Shown here: positions 1-10,890 of the stretch, piece by piece
Numbering within the stretch: position 1 is the first letter of the stretch
Layout: each line of letters opens with the position of its first letter
Origin: Conoideocrella luteorostrata
Lineage: Eukaryota; Ascomycota; Sordariomycetes; Hypocreales; Clavicipitaceae
Assembly (NCBI GenBank): GCA_032433595.1
Contig: JASWJB010000113.1
Coordinates: 1-64,000 of the forward strand
Direction of reading: 5' to 3'
DNA: 64,000 nt
Position numbers and translations under genes: made by a program
Notes under the pieces: generated by a model
Databases searched by the model: none
What the model saw: only the letters and a program-made list of their open reading frames with translations
Told to the model about the DNA's origin: nothing

Positions 1-752
1 TTTTTTTTGATTTTTTTTTTTTTTTTGGGAGAAGGGGCTATTTGGATTTGTTGAGAATTGGTTGATTTGCGCTCAGCTCCAAGATGGGCGTGTTAGTTAA
101 CTAGTTAGTTCAGGTTGGCGCCCCCATGGGGAGTTTGCGATGCCCGTGTAAGGGGGGCGGTGGGGGGGTTTCATCCGAGGCAAGTGAACCGAGCTGAACA
201 GAACAGAACACGGCCATAGTTAACTACGGAGCACTTAGTTACCACAACGTCTTAAATGGAAAAGATAGCGATCCGACAAAATGAAAGGATTGCGAGCGGG
301 TTTCATACATACCATGCACGGCGGCTTAATGAAAACCAAAAAGAGGATGGGAATCTATGTGATCCGCGATTAGATTGCACAAAAGAGATGACGAGTATCA
401 AGTATATGAAGGTCAAGACGTGGCCCCGACCCCACAGACCGGCCCTGAAGATGCATATCGTGAGATTGGAGCAAAATCAGCCTATATAGTAACAATGGGC
501 GTTCCCTCTTTTTCTTATGTTGAGAAAAAGAAAAGAAGAAAAGAAGAAGAAGAAGAGAAAAGAGGACATGTGTAGGTGGTTTGGTGCCCGCCAAGTCCAA
601 AACCTGTAGTCGAGTCGAGTCGAGTCGAATCGATATTGCCAGACAGACAAGACAAACAGACAAGACAAAGACAGGCTGGCCCTGAGCAAAAGTACCAGCA
701 AATGTGATATGCTGGCGGCAATGGTCTTGATACAAAAAGAGAAAAACCGGAT
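1..752. other. Upstream intergenic region of the lipase gene
   Basis: No gene is supported here. The segment starts with a poly-T run (1-26). It has a G-rich patch near 155-170, a purine-rich A/G tract at about 523-565, and a short tandem repeat of GAGTC units at about 610-632 followed by AGACA-type repeats to about 672. A TACGGAG half-copy of the dispersed TACGGAGTA motif lies near 225. The open frames in this stretch are low-complexity. It probably holds the promoter and leader of the lipase gene at 753. Confidence 0.5.
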
Positions 753-2096
753 ATGTATCTACACGCCATTCTCGCTCTTCTCTTCGCTGCGGCAACAATC
801 ACCACATCCCTCCCTCTTGGGTCTCCGATTCCTCCTCTCGAGGATCCCTTCTACTCCATCCCGTCCGCAGAGATAGACCACCTCCCCCCCGGGGCCATCA
901 TCCGGTCACGAAAACCGCCCTTCCCCATCGCAGCATTTCGCTCCATCCCCATCACCCTCCAATCCACCCACCAGCTTCTCTACAAGACGACAGACTCGCA
1001 CCACCGCTCCATCGCCAGCGTCGTTACCGTCCTCGTCCCTCGCAACGCCAACTTTTCAAGGGTCCTGTCCTACCTAGTCGCAGAGGACTCCTCCTATGGC
1101 AACTGCGCGCCGTCCTACGCCCTCCAACTCGCATCAGCTACGTTCGGCCGTCTCGGCACACTGCTCACCCAGGCAGAGCTTCTGCTCATGGTGGCCGCCC
1201 TCGAGCAAGGCTTCGTCGTCATAGCCCCCGACCATGAAGGTCCCCAGGGAGCCTTCCTGGCAAACATCCTAGCCGGCCATGTCATCCTCGACGGCATACG
1301 CGCTGCCGTGTCCTCCTCTAACGTCACCGGGATTCATCGCGACGCTCGAGTCGCCCTATGGGGCTACTCCGGCGGAAGCGTAGCAGCCTCCTTCGCCGCT
1401 GAGCTGCACCCTTCCTACGCACCAGAGCTGAATATCGTGGGCGCCGCGCTCGGCGGAACTATACCATTTCTCTCCAGCGGTCTGGCTAGTCTCAATGCCG
1501 GCATTTCGGCAGGTCTCGTCGCCGCTGGTGTTCTCGGCCTAGGCTATGAATACCCTGAGATCAGGGCCCTCATAGACAAGCACCTCCTTCCGGAGAATCG
1601 AGAGAAATTCGTGAAAGCGGAGAAGCAGTGCTTCTTCTCAAACGTACAGACGTACCCTTATATGAACATTAGCAACATGGTCGACGATCCCAACATTTTT
1701 GACATTGAGCCTGCATCCTCTATTCTCAAGCAGAATTCTCTGGGCAGCTACACACCCACGACGCCACTGTACATATACAAACCGATTTCCGATAATACCA
1801 CTCCAATCAAGGATACCGATGATATTGTGAAGGAGTACTGCTCAAAGGGTGCATCGGTCCATTACGAGAGGGATTTAGTTTCATTCCACTTAAGTCTAGC
1901 CGTGACAGGAGCGCCTAAGGCATTGGCCTGGTTGAGAGATAGGTTGACAGGGAAGGAGATCCAGACTGGCTGTGTGACCAGGAGCACATTGTCCACGCTA
2001 CTAGACTCCAGTACGATAGATATTGTGCCTGGTTATCTTTTAGACTTGCTGTTGGATTTGCTAAAGATGCCAGTTGGACCTGGGTTCTTTGGTTAG
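753..2096 (+). CDS. Secreted lipase (LIP / secretory lipase family)
   Basis: An uninterrupted 447-residue frame. The N-terminus is a clear signal peptide: Met, a hydrophobic Leu/Ala run, then a small-residue cleavage zone about 20 residues in. The protein has the fungal secretory lipase layout (PF03583, the Candida LIP family). The nucleophile elbow WGYSGGS lies near residue 203. A later segment with Asp residues (KDTDD) and a His in VSFHLSLAVTGAPKALAWL could supply the acid and base of the triad. Family length is typically 400-470 residues, so it looks complete. The expected role is extracellular hydrolysis of triglycerides or other esters during saprotrophic or host-associated growth. It shares no promoter with RPN7, which is transcribed toward it. 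Exact substrate is unknown; a feruloyl-esterase-like role is less likely. Confidence 0.87.
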   Translation: MYLHAILALLFAAATITTSLPLGSPIPPLEDPFYSIPSAEIDHLPPGAIIRSRKPPFPIAAFRSIPITLQSTHQLLYKTTDSHHRSIASVVTVLVPRNANFSRVLSYLVAEDSSYGNCAPSYALQLASATFGRLGTLLTQAELLLMVAALEQGFVVIAPDHEGPQGAFLANILAGHVILDGIRAAVSSSNVTGIHRDARVALWGYSGGSVAASFAAELHPSYAPELNIVGAALGGTIPFLSSGLASLNAGISAGLVAAGVLGLGYEYPEIRALIDKHLLPENREKFVKAEKQCFFSNVQTYPYMNISNMVDDPNIFDIEPASSILKQNSLGSYTPTTPLYIYKPISDNTTPIKDTDDIVKEYCSKGASVHYERDLVSFHLSLAVTGAPKALAWLRDRLTGKEIQTGCVTRSTLSTLLDSSTIDIVPGYLLDLLLDLLKMPVGPGFFG

Positions 2097-2445
2097 TGAG
2101 AATGGGTATTTGTGCAAGTTGAGGGAGTATAGGGAGGGAACCACTTACCAATTAACTTCTACTAAAATATAGTCACGCTTGAACATAGCTATTATCGTAT
2201 CGTTTCTTTCCTCAGCGTATCCACAGATATAACTCCAAAAGACGCAGAAAATGCAGGATTTGTTTTTATATTCATATTCATACATCACCTGGTGACACAT
2301 GCTCGTTCCTGCTCTACCCACCGAAAAGCAACGTCAACCAGACCCAGAAACTCCATTCTATATGGGCTGTACTTGCGGGACAATAAACTCACGTTTGCCC
2401 CCCCCGCCGGCATTCCATGTCCGACCCAGTATCATCACCTCGTTT
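2097..2445. other. Convergent 3' spacer between lipase and RPN7
   Basis: About 350 bases between two converging genes, presumably both 3' UTRs. An AT-rich patch at 2255-2285 could belong to 3'-end formation. No gene is seen. Confidence 0.5.
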
Positions 2446-4054
2446 CTAAGCCCTCTCGCTGCCCCTCAATCTCACAGCCTGACCGTACTTTTGCAGCTTT
2501 GTAATCAGTTGATCCCCTTGGCGAACCACATCCTGGTACTGCTTGTTCTTGTCGTCTGGACGGTTAGTTTCGATCACGCCTTTACCGGTGACGCGGTCAA
2601 TGGTGCAAGGAATACGGCCCGCAGCGATGAACCGGGCCAGGTCACTACCATAGATGTCAGCTTGTTCTCGGTCACTACATCATGTCCTTTCAGGAGAGGG
2701 TATGCTCACCGATCAAGGAAGTCAACAGTCACGCCAAAATCGTTTGCCATGCTCTCCAGTCCGACGACTCGGTAGCTCTGAAGCAGCTGCTGGTACGCGC
2801 GTAATCGCATCTCACGAATGAACCAATTTTTGTGCTCGTGCAGGTATCGATCCTGGTTGAGAAATTGCTCCTCAACAGAAGCAAGGGATTGAAAAAAGGT
2901 CTTGTAGTTGCCATTGTACAAGCTGCTGACCAACAAAGCTAGAGGGCTGAAGTCGACAGCCATTTCAGCTTCAGGCTGCTCGGTACTTGTTCCCAAAGTG
3001 GTCAGGTTGACGGCAGTCGCCGTGGCAGCTAACGGGGCCTTATCGCCGACAGTATCATCAGCGCCGGGGCCAGCGCTCAGAGCACCGCTGAGGGCCAACA
3101 ACTTGTCCTCGCCATCTCCCATAATAGCCTTGATTTCCGGGGCATCAACAACCTTTGACTTGAAGTCAACGCGCTTCAAGGACACTGAGCCAGCCAGCAC
3201 CGAGTAGACGACGAGGTTCGAGTACGTGCAGAGTTCGTAGCTGGTAAATGTAGAAAGGGAGTCGAGAAGAAGTGGTGCAGCGAGGTTGTAGGATCGAACT
3301 GTAAGGAGATGAAGTCCTTCGTAGGCCTTGAGGCGGTTTCGGCGGTCCCAATCTCCGCCAGACTCGACGAGAGTCTTGGCTCGCTCGACGTGCTTCTTAA
3401 CCAGCGCCTTGTCTCCGAAGAACAGACCCGTACGTATTATGGCAAGCACTAAGTCGATCTTGGTACCTAAGATGCCCGTCTTCTCAAAAACATCCTCGAA
3501 CGCGGCGATTGCTTTGTCCTGTTTATTTGCTGTCAGCACCCCGCCTGTTCCTCAAACGCCCAAGTAAAATAGATTGCCGCCAGATAAAGGCATACCTTGT
3601 CACCAACACGGGCCCAGAAGTCCGCTCTCTTGCCCTTGGCGGCTATGACCTCTGTGTCGCCAGCCTGCTCAACTGCCTCATCTTCCTCCTTCTGGAACTC
3701 GGCCCATTCCTTGTCGTTGTCTTCCTTCAATTTCGCATATAATGCCTCGTCCCAAGGCAGGGTTACATTCATTGTTGAGGGTTTCGTGGCTACCATGCCT
3801 ACCAAACTGGACTTCCGGCTCAGCGGCTTTCCGGGCCCTGAAGAACCACCCTCGCCCACAGCATTCAGAATGCCATCAATGGGGTGTGCCAGATATCGGT
3901 AGAAAGGGGCCATCTTGTCCTCGGCGATGGCATCTTGCAGTGCCTTGACGGCCGCTTGCTGGGTGGTTTCGGGGGCATACGCGTTTGTGAGGGTGAAGAC
4001 ATGCTGCGATAGCGGCAGCAATGGCCACTTTGCATGTTGAGGATCCGATCCCAT
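2446..4054 (-). CDS. RPN7: 26S proteasome regulatory subunit RPN7 (PCI domain)
   Basis: Three exons, complement(3596-4054, 2710-3518, 2446-2644), give 488 residues. Introns begin GTATGC and GTGAGC and end CAG and TAG, and all phases agree. The N-terminal part matches the Rpn7 helical repeat region (AHPIDG near the start, then GDKDKAIAAFEDVFEKTG across the first junction). The middle holds the PCI-domain lead-in RLKAYEGLHLL and FTSYELCTYSNLVVYSV. The C-terminus carries the winged-helix tail (DLARFIAAGRIPCTIDRVTG). Rpn7 is a lid subunit of the 19S particle and is needed for lid assembly. An Ala/Thr-rich, low-complexity loop of about 50 residues interrupts the PCI region (nucleotides about 2985-3110). 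Yeast Rpn7 is 429 residues, so the extra length is mostly this loop and the N-terminus. Confidence 0.93.
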
Positions 4055-5450
4055 AGCGACAGCAAGCAGAGTCTTCCGGTAATAGATCGACAGGAAGATT
4101 GGACAGGGTCTTGAATTGCACGGTTATGGTGGAGCGCCAAAGACCGTGTCGAGGGATTGCAGAAAACGCTCCGGATTGACGGATGGCGAAAGCTAGAAGG
4201 AGCTTGCAATTGAAGTTTGACCGGCAAAGGACGGACAAGCCGAGCGAGCGAGCAAGAGCAGGCTGGAGCTGAGTGGGCCTAGCTTTGCTGTCGTCTGCCG
4301 CAAGGCTTCAGCGGGACACGCATCGCTCCTCCCTAGTGAGAGTCCAACAACATACCCTGTAGTAACCAGGGAATTCAATAACCCTTCCACTGAACAGAGG
4401 AGCTTTGGAATATCCATTGATGCATTGCACTACTGTCATGATATGTACATTTGACCGCTATGTCGGTAATTATGTTTGTGTTCAGTGCACCGTGACCAGA
4501 AAGTCCTATTTCAAACTTGAGAGATTTGTGATATTAAAACACCAAAACAAGTGCTCGCTTTGTTACTAGAGTTTGGGGCCTCGCTCTCTAATTAACAACG
4601 ACCCGCGAGGATTCTCTTCTTCTTTCTTTTTTGCCGCCTCAACACCTCAAAATTTAAAGATTGAGCACTTGCCCTGTAAATTTCGTGCGCTGCCGTCGCT
4701 ATCCTCGCACTCTAATGTCCGGTGAGATGAGTGGTGGATGTGGAAGAGGCGGCTGATGCCTCTGTCCAAAAAAGAATGAGGTATAACTGCCCACATACAA
4801 ATTTTGCGCTATAATAGTGGCAATACATTCCGACTCGACCACGTAAGTATTTTTTTGGCTGCGCTCGCTGTGTAACAATACCTCAAAATTATTAGGATGT
4901 ACCAATAACGTTTAAGTCAAATTTGGTTATACCCATAGCTTCAGAATACTAAGGCAGGCGACTCGCTACTATTTTGCATATTTATAGCTATGCCCATTCC
5001 TATTATGATGATTGGGCTTAAATTCTGCCCATTGTATCTTGTTGGGTTTGGGCCGGCTTTAAGGTCATGCGCTTGACTCTGGAGAATGGGAGCGGGCTGC
5101 GGTATGGCGGAAGTGGCTACTTCAGCCGATTCATTCACCATGTCCCCCCATAACTCCCACCAACAAGAAAAAAACGGTGCGATCTCAGAAGAGGATGATA
5201 AAATTGAGGTGGGGAGGTTGCCTAATGTGCTCTATTGCCTCAAGATGCTCATCTACAATCCGGTGTTCTGCCGGAGAACAGTGCGTTGTGGCGCGCTCCA
5301 GTACTGTTGTTACCCCACAGCCAGACAGCCTGCACCTATAGTACTAGTACGCAACGGGCCGACCATCACCAAGTCCAACGCCCACACCCTCCTCGCTAAC
5401 CCCAACCAAGTACATCAAGACCCACGCTCGCGCTTAAGCACTGTCTCGAC
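4055..5450. other. Divergent intergenic region, RPN7 to kinase-like gene
   Basis: About 1.4 kb between divergent genes, expected to contain both promoters. CT-rich tracts at about 4609-4635 are typical of fungal core promoters. The small frames here have no recognisable domain. No RNA gene was recognised. Confidence 0.45.
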
Positions 5451-6562
5451 ATGACTGAATACGAAGTCGACGACGAAATTGCGGCCTTTTTTGCCAAGAC
5501 GACCGCAACGAGAGAAGAATGCGAGGCAAAATGTCGAGAGCTAACACAAAGCCGCAGGCTTGCTCCCGTGCCTGTCCAAGGCGTGTGCAGCTACACCGTG
5601 TACGGCGGCGATAACCTGGAATACGTTATCCAGTGCCGTCTGAAGTCGCTGGCTCTCAAAACAGAAATGTCGGATCTGGCCACCAAAGTCCACGGCTCGT
5701 TGGTACCGACAGTATCATTTCATGGCGCATTAGGCACTGAGCAGGACCGGCGTGAGCCTCTGCTGGTGTACCTAATGACGCGCATGTCAGGCATCACACA
5801 GTTAGACTTTATGCTCGCTCGCAACATACCTCAAACTGCGCAGGAATTCTATCCATTGCGTCAAAATTTCTTCTCAAGCGTTGCAAGGTAAGTAGCCATG
5901 AGTCTTGTTATGCCCAGATACTGATATCGCCCAGTTTCTTTGCACAATCATGGCTAGCTCCGCAGAAAGTTTGTGCAAAATATCGTGACGAGCTAGAAAA
6001 GAGCCACAGGCGAGACTTGAACCTGCTTTTGGATGGCCTTCCAGAGAGATTTCGACCTCACATCCAGACTTGCCTGGCTTCACTCAACGACATAATGGCG
6101 TTGCCCATGGTTCTCCTCCACAAGGATTTTGGTGCTTGCAACCTGCTCGTGGACCCCCAATCCTGCTGCTTGAAAGGTGTAATCGACTGGGCTGAGGCTG
6201 TCATCAGCCCTTTTGGCCTGAATTTGCACTCTCTCCAGGCATTTGCAGGATCAATGCACCTCCGCAATGGCTGGTCTAGGTTCCCTGACTACGGCGCTTT
6301 GGAACATACGTTTTGGTCGTCCTTCAGCAGAGAAGTTGGTGGTATATCGCCTGAAACATTGGTGACTATCAAAAGAGCTCGAATGCTCGGCCATTTTCTG
6401 TCACATGGCTTCACAAGCCGCCTTGCTAACGAGGCTGAGCCTGTGCCGCTGAAGGACGATGACCATGGTCAATACCACATGATGTATCTCGATGGATACT
6501 GGATCAATCCAACTACGAAGGTCGATGACCTAGATATGAAATCAATTTCAACTCGTCACTGA
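5451..6562 (+). CDS. Aminoglycoside phosphotransferase (APH)-like kinase
   Basis: Two exons, 5451-5887 and 5935-6562, joined over a 47-base GTAAGT...CAG intron, give 354 residues. The second exon shows the APH/choline-kinase catalytic loop HKDFGACNLLVD near residue 240: Brenner-type Asp with the downstream Asn. It is followed by GVIDWAEA, which carries the metal-binding Asp of the DFG-equivalent. The N-terminal lobe is weaker; LLVYLMTRMSG matches the hinge segment. Proteins of this kind (PF01636) are abundant in filamentous ascomycetes and are rarely drug-resistance enzymes; the natural substrate is unknown. The start codon has no in-frame competitor nearby. No biosynthetic genes flank it. 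Confidence 0.85.
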
Positions 6563-8035
6563 TGCGGCTCAAGCCTCGTTAACATTGGATCAGCTCCTGC
6601 GCCGAATGGGCGTTGCACAAACTCCACTTCACAATCGCCGAAGAGTCCGCATGAAGTCAGCATGCAGAAAGGCGGGTATGTGCAAGACTGAGCGCGCATT
6701 CGCCAAGAAGGTAATGGCGGTTGCAGCCTACTCCGGGCGCCTAAATGCCGAAGAAGGGCGGTCATGGTGATCGGGCGTGTTGGGTTTACCTCGATCTGCC
6801 GAGTGCACCCTATGTCGAACTCCTCCACGGGATCCAAAAATCCTTAAGCTTTGTGCAGTAGCGAACCTGCAGGGCACACTGTTTTCGCACTCTCGACCAG
6901 CGAGCTGAAAGGGTATGCCCAGACAGCAAGTAACCTTGCACCGCCTGCGCGGTATTGTTAACAGTGCCAGACCCAGGCTCTACTTGTACAGTAGCGAGTT
7001 CTGGCCACCAAAGGCCAACCCTCCACTTGCGCGGCATTGCCAACAGTACCAAAGCCCTGATCGTTGCTTCTGTTGGGGCAACATTGTGGACGTTGGACTT
7101 GTAGTTAGCCCGTATCAGGTCATTGGTCTGATGGGATCCCTGCGTTGCCACGCCTGCATGTTATTTGTTTGGCTCATGCATTCGCGAATGCTGACCCCAA
7201 GCTAGTCACGGTTCGCATAATTTGCAACTCAGCCTGGTTTTCGGCGACATGGCCCCTCTTCGCGGCGTTGCAAAGGCGTTCCACTCAGTCTACATACCAG
7301 TACCTTGCGCCTTCACTCAATATCATCATTAATACCGCCCAAAATGTAAATACAAACATAGCCAATAGTGGCATCTGTGACTTCATCAACCTGGCAGAGC
7401 CTGGGCCAACGCTACCCTTGTGTGGTGCCGCCAACAATACCAAAACCGCGGACTATATGAAGTAGACATTCGCCAGGCGCAGTCTAGCACTAGAGGCGTC
7501 CAACGCATATTTGCACTGCTTCAATCCAGTTCCCCGTTTTAACACAATCACGGATCCTGATTTGCCACTGGAGCCAGACATAGAGTACTGTTCCGTTAAT
7601 CCCAGTCCTGATCTCGCTCTCCTTTTAACCTTCATAGTCTCTTCAGTATCATCACCACAATAGCATCAAGCATGTGCCTGACTCCGAATCTGACTCGGAT
7701 TAGAGATTGTGCTTGCTCTTTCTTCTAATGACGGTCCGACAACATTGATTGGCCATGACCTCATGTCGTGTAAGCGCCAGGCTTATTTCTCGCTCCACGC
7801 ACAGTGAAACCACACCCGCTGGCTTTCCATCTCCAGACGCATTTACCTGATAAATCAATGAGCTCACAGTTCATTTTCTTCTCATCTTTCCTTGTACCAC
7901 ATCAGAAACTTCACCTAGTGGCCTCTGGCGGTATTCAACTCTTCTACTTCTTGAAAGGCACCATTACGTCGATAATCCATGACTTTTTGAAAGTATGAGT
8001 TCCCAAAAAGTCGGTCAATTGCATTCCAGCTCGCC
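6563..8035. other. Gene-poor segment with degenerate repeats
   Basis: About 1.5 kb without a convincing gene. It contains three diverged copies of a 45-base unit (listed separately) and scattered short frames. A minus-strand frame at 7453-7635 ends with a run (RLRLANVYFI) faintly like the pre-integrase region of Copia-type elements, but this is too short to call. The truncated HET gene lies immediately beyond. The best reading is decayed accessory or mobile DNA. Confidence 0.35.
6929..7452. repeat. Three degenerate copies of a ~45-bp unit
   Basis: Copies lie at about 6929-6975, 7013-7060 and 7405-7452. The core reads GCGCGGTATTGTTAACAGT, GCGCGGCATTGCCAACAGT and a more diverged GTGTGGTGCCGCCAACAAT, each flanked by related CCAAAG/CCAGAC sequence. 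Many differences are C/T or G/A changes. On the minus strand the units would encode similar Gly-rich stretches (GFGTVGNAAQ and GSGTVNNTAQ), so they may be relics of a repeat-containing protein or element. Confidence 0.4.
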
Positions 8036-8668
8036 TCAATCATTAAATTTGAATATGATATCGTCACTTAATTCGGGGTTTCGTTTGATTGCCTGAGAGA
8101 TAATGGAGTCCCTATCGTGTGAGAAGAGGTACACATCTCCTAGGCCATGGAGAATGGAACCATGTTTAGGACGCACTTCAATGTTTCCGGCCAAGAGGTC
8201 CTTTACATCCTCTGTATCTGGTTTTCCTGTGGGATGCCGTTCCACTCCAAGCAAAGCGAGATATGGAAAAATGTCAAAGGCTTCTTTGACTCCGCGAAAA
8301 CTAGGGCCAAGCCAAACATGGACCAATTTTGCCGAAGTGTAGATCTCACCCATCAAAGGTATATGTTTCGATTTTTCTTCTCCATCATCTTGATTTATGC
8401 AGATTGCATCAACCCAAAGTACCTTGGAGCTTTCGGGAGCCCGAAATGCATGAAGCGCATCTGCCAGATTGCGCGTGATATTGCGGGTGGTTTTGGCACA
8501 AGTAATGTCAGTAGACCCATGGCTCTCCTTCCATTCGTAAGACAGAGCCTCAAATCTGAGAGACTCATTAAGCGTGACAATCTTAAGATGACAAGTCAAC
8601 GGATCAGAAGCTACCCCGGGGGCCAGAATCATGAGCCTAATCTCTCGTTCGCCAAGCTTGCTGTACAT
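8036..8668 (-). pseudogene. Truncated heterokaryon-incompatibility (HET) domain gene
   Basis: A 210-residue frame carries the first part of a HET domain (PF06985). Visible motifs are the LRFEALSYEWKES block, ITRNLADALHAFR, LWVDAICINQDD and IYTSAKLVHVWLGPS, in the correct order. The frame stops at FKFND soon after the HET core. Typical HET proteins run 500-900 residues with a long variable C-terminus, and none is visible in any frame down to 7450. It is therefore either a remnant or a very short HET-only protein. Such genes control allorecognition and cell death between incompatible hyphae. It is divergently oriented to the damaged F-box gene. A short functional protein cannot be excluded. Confidence 0.75.
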
Positions 8669-9506
8669 GGTGTTTGTTTGTGAATACGTCTCGCGGTAAC
8701 AAAGCTGTTAGGGAAGAAGAGAAACGGTGCAAGTCACAATATTAGCAACAAAATTGTGTGTAAGAAGTAAGCTACATTTTGTGGCTCTGATACTTTTAGA
8801 TAGTGTGCCCCCTCAAAGATCCTCTGAGATCACCTCTGCCACATCGATATGGGCGATAAAGGCTGCAGGCAACAGCCCTGTTTTCGACTGTGATTCATGC
8901 TGGGCGAGAATACTTTGCATCTGCTTGAAATCTGTCGTGTAGATTCGGCGGCAGGAGAATCTGCATCATTGCGGCGAGCAGAGTCAAAGAGGGTGGGGTG
9001 GCATGTGGGGGACAGTTTAACTGAGCCATGTCGTCCACATTGTCCAATTGACCCTTTCAATTGGAACGGCCACCACAGATGCAATTAAAGCTTGTTATTA
9101 ATAAAATCTATTACCTAAATAGCTATCTAAGCTATATAGTAATTTTTTTTATCTTGTTTTTGGTCGCTAAGGCATTAATCTCTTGCGGAGTTAATGCTAC
9201 GTCGATGGCTCAGTTAAACTGTCCCGGTGGGTACAAGGTTGAAGTGTTGCTGGCTGAGCTGATCCACAGTCAGGGCACTTACCGATACTAGTATTTGAGC
9301 TGACGCTAATAAAGCCCCCTACTAGTCGACCCAGGGCCAACTAGGGCACATTCCACTAAACATAAATACTAACTACTAGTATCCAGTCCCCACGCCTGTC
9401 CCTTTCCCTTGCTCAACACGCTGCACCTTCCGCCTGGCTTTAATTTACAAAAGGCTTACCAGTCGCTCCACCTGCGCTACTCTAGGCTCGAGGCGAAATT
9501 GTTGCC
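8669..9506. other. Divergent spacer with an AT-rich tract
   Basis: About 840 bases between the HET remnant and the F-box gene. The tract at about 9085-9165 is strongly AT-rich and TA-dinucleotide-rich, including a T-run at 9143-9150. This resembles repeat-induced point mutation of an old repeat. No gene is seen. Confidence 0.45.
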
Positions 9507-10890
9507 ATGCCACTAGATCTACAAAGCTGCCCGGTCGAGGTCGTTGAACACATCGTTGAGCTGTTAGACCTGGCTGACATTCGCAATCTACGACTCAGCT
9601 GCGCAACTCTGGCTGCGAAGGCCTCAACAGGCCGTTTCAGCAAATTTTTTGAATCTTTATATGTGGATCTCACAGCTGATTCTCTGCTCTCTTTCGCAAA
9701 AGTAACGCAGACGGACAGTCCTTTATGTAAAGTCCACACATTGCATCTCACTGGAATTATTCGTGAGCCTGAAGATAACACTATTTCCTCGTGGGAAAGA
9801 AAATTCAACTGCAGTGCTCAAACCGAACACGAAGTTCAACTACTAAGTCAAGCATTTGATGGACTCGCGAAGTACAGCAGAGACGGCATTCTGCCATCAT
9901 TTTCACTGCGAATTGCAGTTTTAAAGAGAAATAACACAAGGGACTGGCCGCGTAGTACAGGCCGAGGTTATCCACTAAAGAGCTTATGGCAATGTACTGT
10001 CAACAGCTTCAATACGGCCATTCGGGCATTAACTGCAAGCAAACTACGGGTCAGGCAAATGAATCTTTTCAATGAGCGAGATATGCAGAATTGCAGCTTG
10101 TCTTGCGATCAATTAAATATGTTCCTGGGCAGATGCTAGCCTCGTTGATTCATTGACAGCGGTTACGACACTGTCAATAAGTCTCACGGATAGAATATTT
10201 GTGTTCGACGAAGATGAAGAGATAGACGAAGAATCTAGCGATTGTGGTTCAGAAGACGAAGAAGCCAACCGACAACCAACGCAGAGGGACACAGAGATCA
10301 TGACAGAATCTCGCAAAGAGAGCAATTTCAGCGGTCTGGCGAACTTAATTGCTGCCTGTCCCAGTCTTGATGACTTTGAGCTGCATTACTTATCGATCAT
10401 GTGGCCAAAGAGGCGCCTATTTGATAACTTCCCACGTCAAGACATACTTCGGCATTTGGCTGGGCTCGATAATCCGCCTCTCTTGGAGCGATGCAGAATA
10501 CGGGGAGCCACCGTAAAATGTATGGACTTGCTTAATTTTATTCACCGGTCGAGGGTCGCGGAGGCATCCATTGAGGTAATAAGGCTAGAAAAAGGGACTA
10601 TTCGACCCATCATCGACTACTGCATCAGTGAGTCGGCGAGTGTTGCCAAGCTCCATATTGACACCATGTTTGAGAAGAGCGAGGAAGGGTATCTTGGATT
10701 GGTTCATTTTCTCGACGAGGGAAAGTCTAGAAAATATGGGGGCAAGTTCGAGGTCGGGACTGAAATCTTGAACCGTGAAGGCGACAATAGGACAAAGCCG
10801 GTCACCTACTATGTCCGCCGCCCTGTCGCAGAAGGAAACCCGACTATATACGAATGGAATACACTTCGGAGAGAAGAGTATGGATATTGA
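9507..10890 (+). pseudogene. F-box protein gene with an apparent +1 frameshift
   Basis: Frame one (9507-10139) begins with an F-box: LPLDLQSCPVEVVEHIVELL-type start, LADIRNLRLSCATLAAKA, residues about 3-40. It ends abruptly at MFLGRC-stop. The protein appears to resume in the next frame from about 10132 (DASLVDSLTAVTTLSISLTDR) and runs to 10890. Together they would make about 460 residues, normal for a fungal F-box protein that recruits substrates to SCF ubiquitin ligase. No GT...AG pair of usable size explains the shift, so one extra base around 10131-10137 is likely: a genuine lesion or a sequencing error. The second frame is acidic near its start (DEDEEIDEES). After the TGA at 10888 the same frame stays open for 59 more codons, so a second, nonsense lesion is possible. 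Closest relatives are not identifiable here. Confidence 0.65.

Noticed and set aside
7453..7635. Possible Copia-type retrotransposon fragment on the minus strand
   Set aside because: Only about ten residues are suggestive; no protease, integrase or reverse-transcriptase motif or LTR was found nearby.
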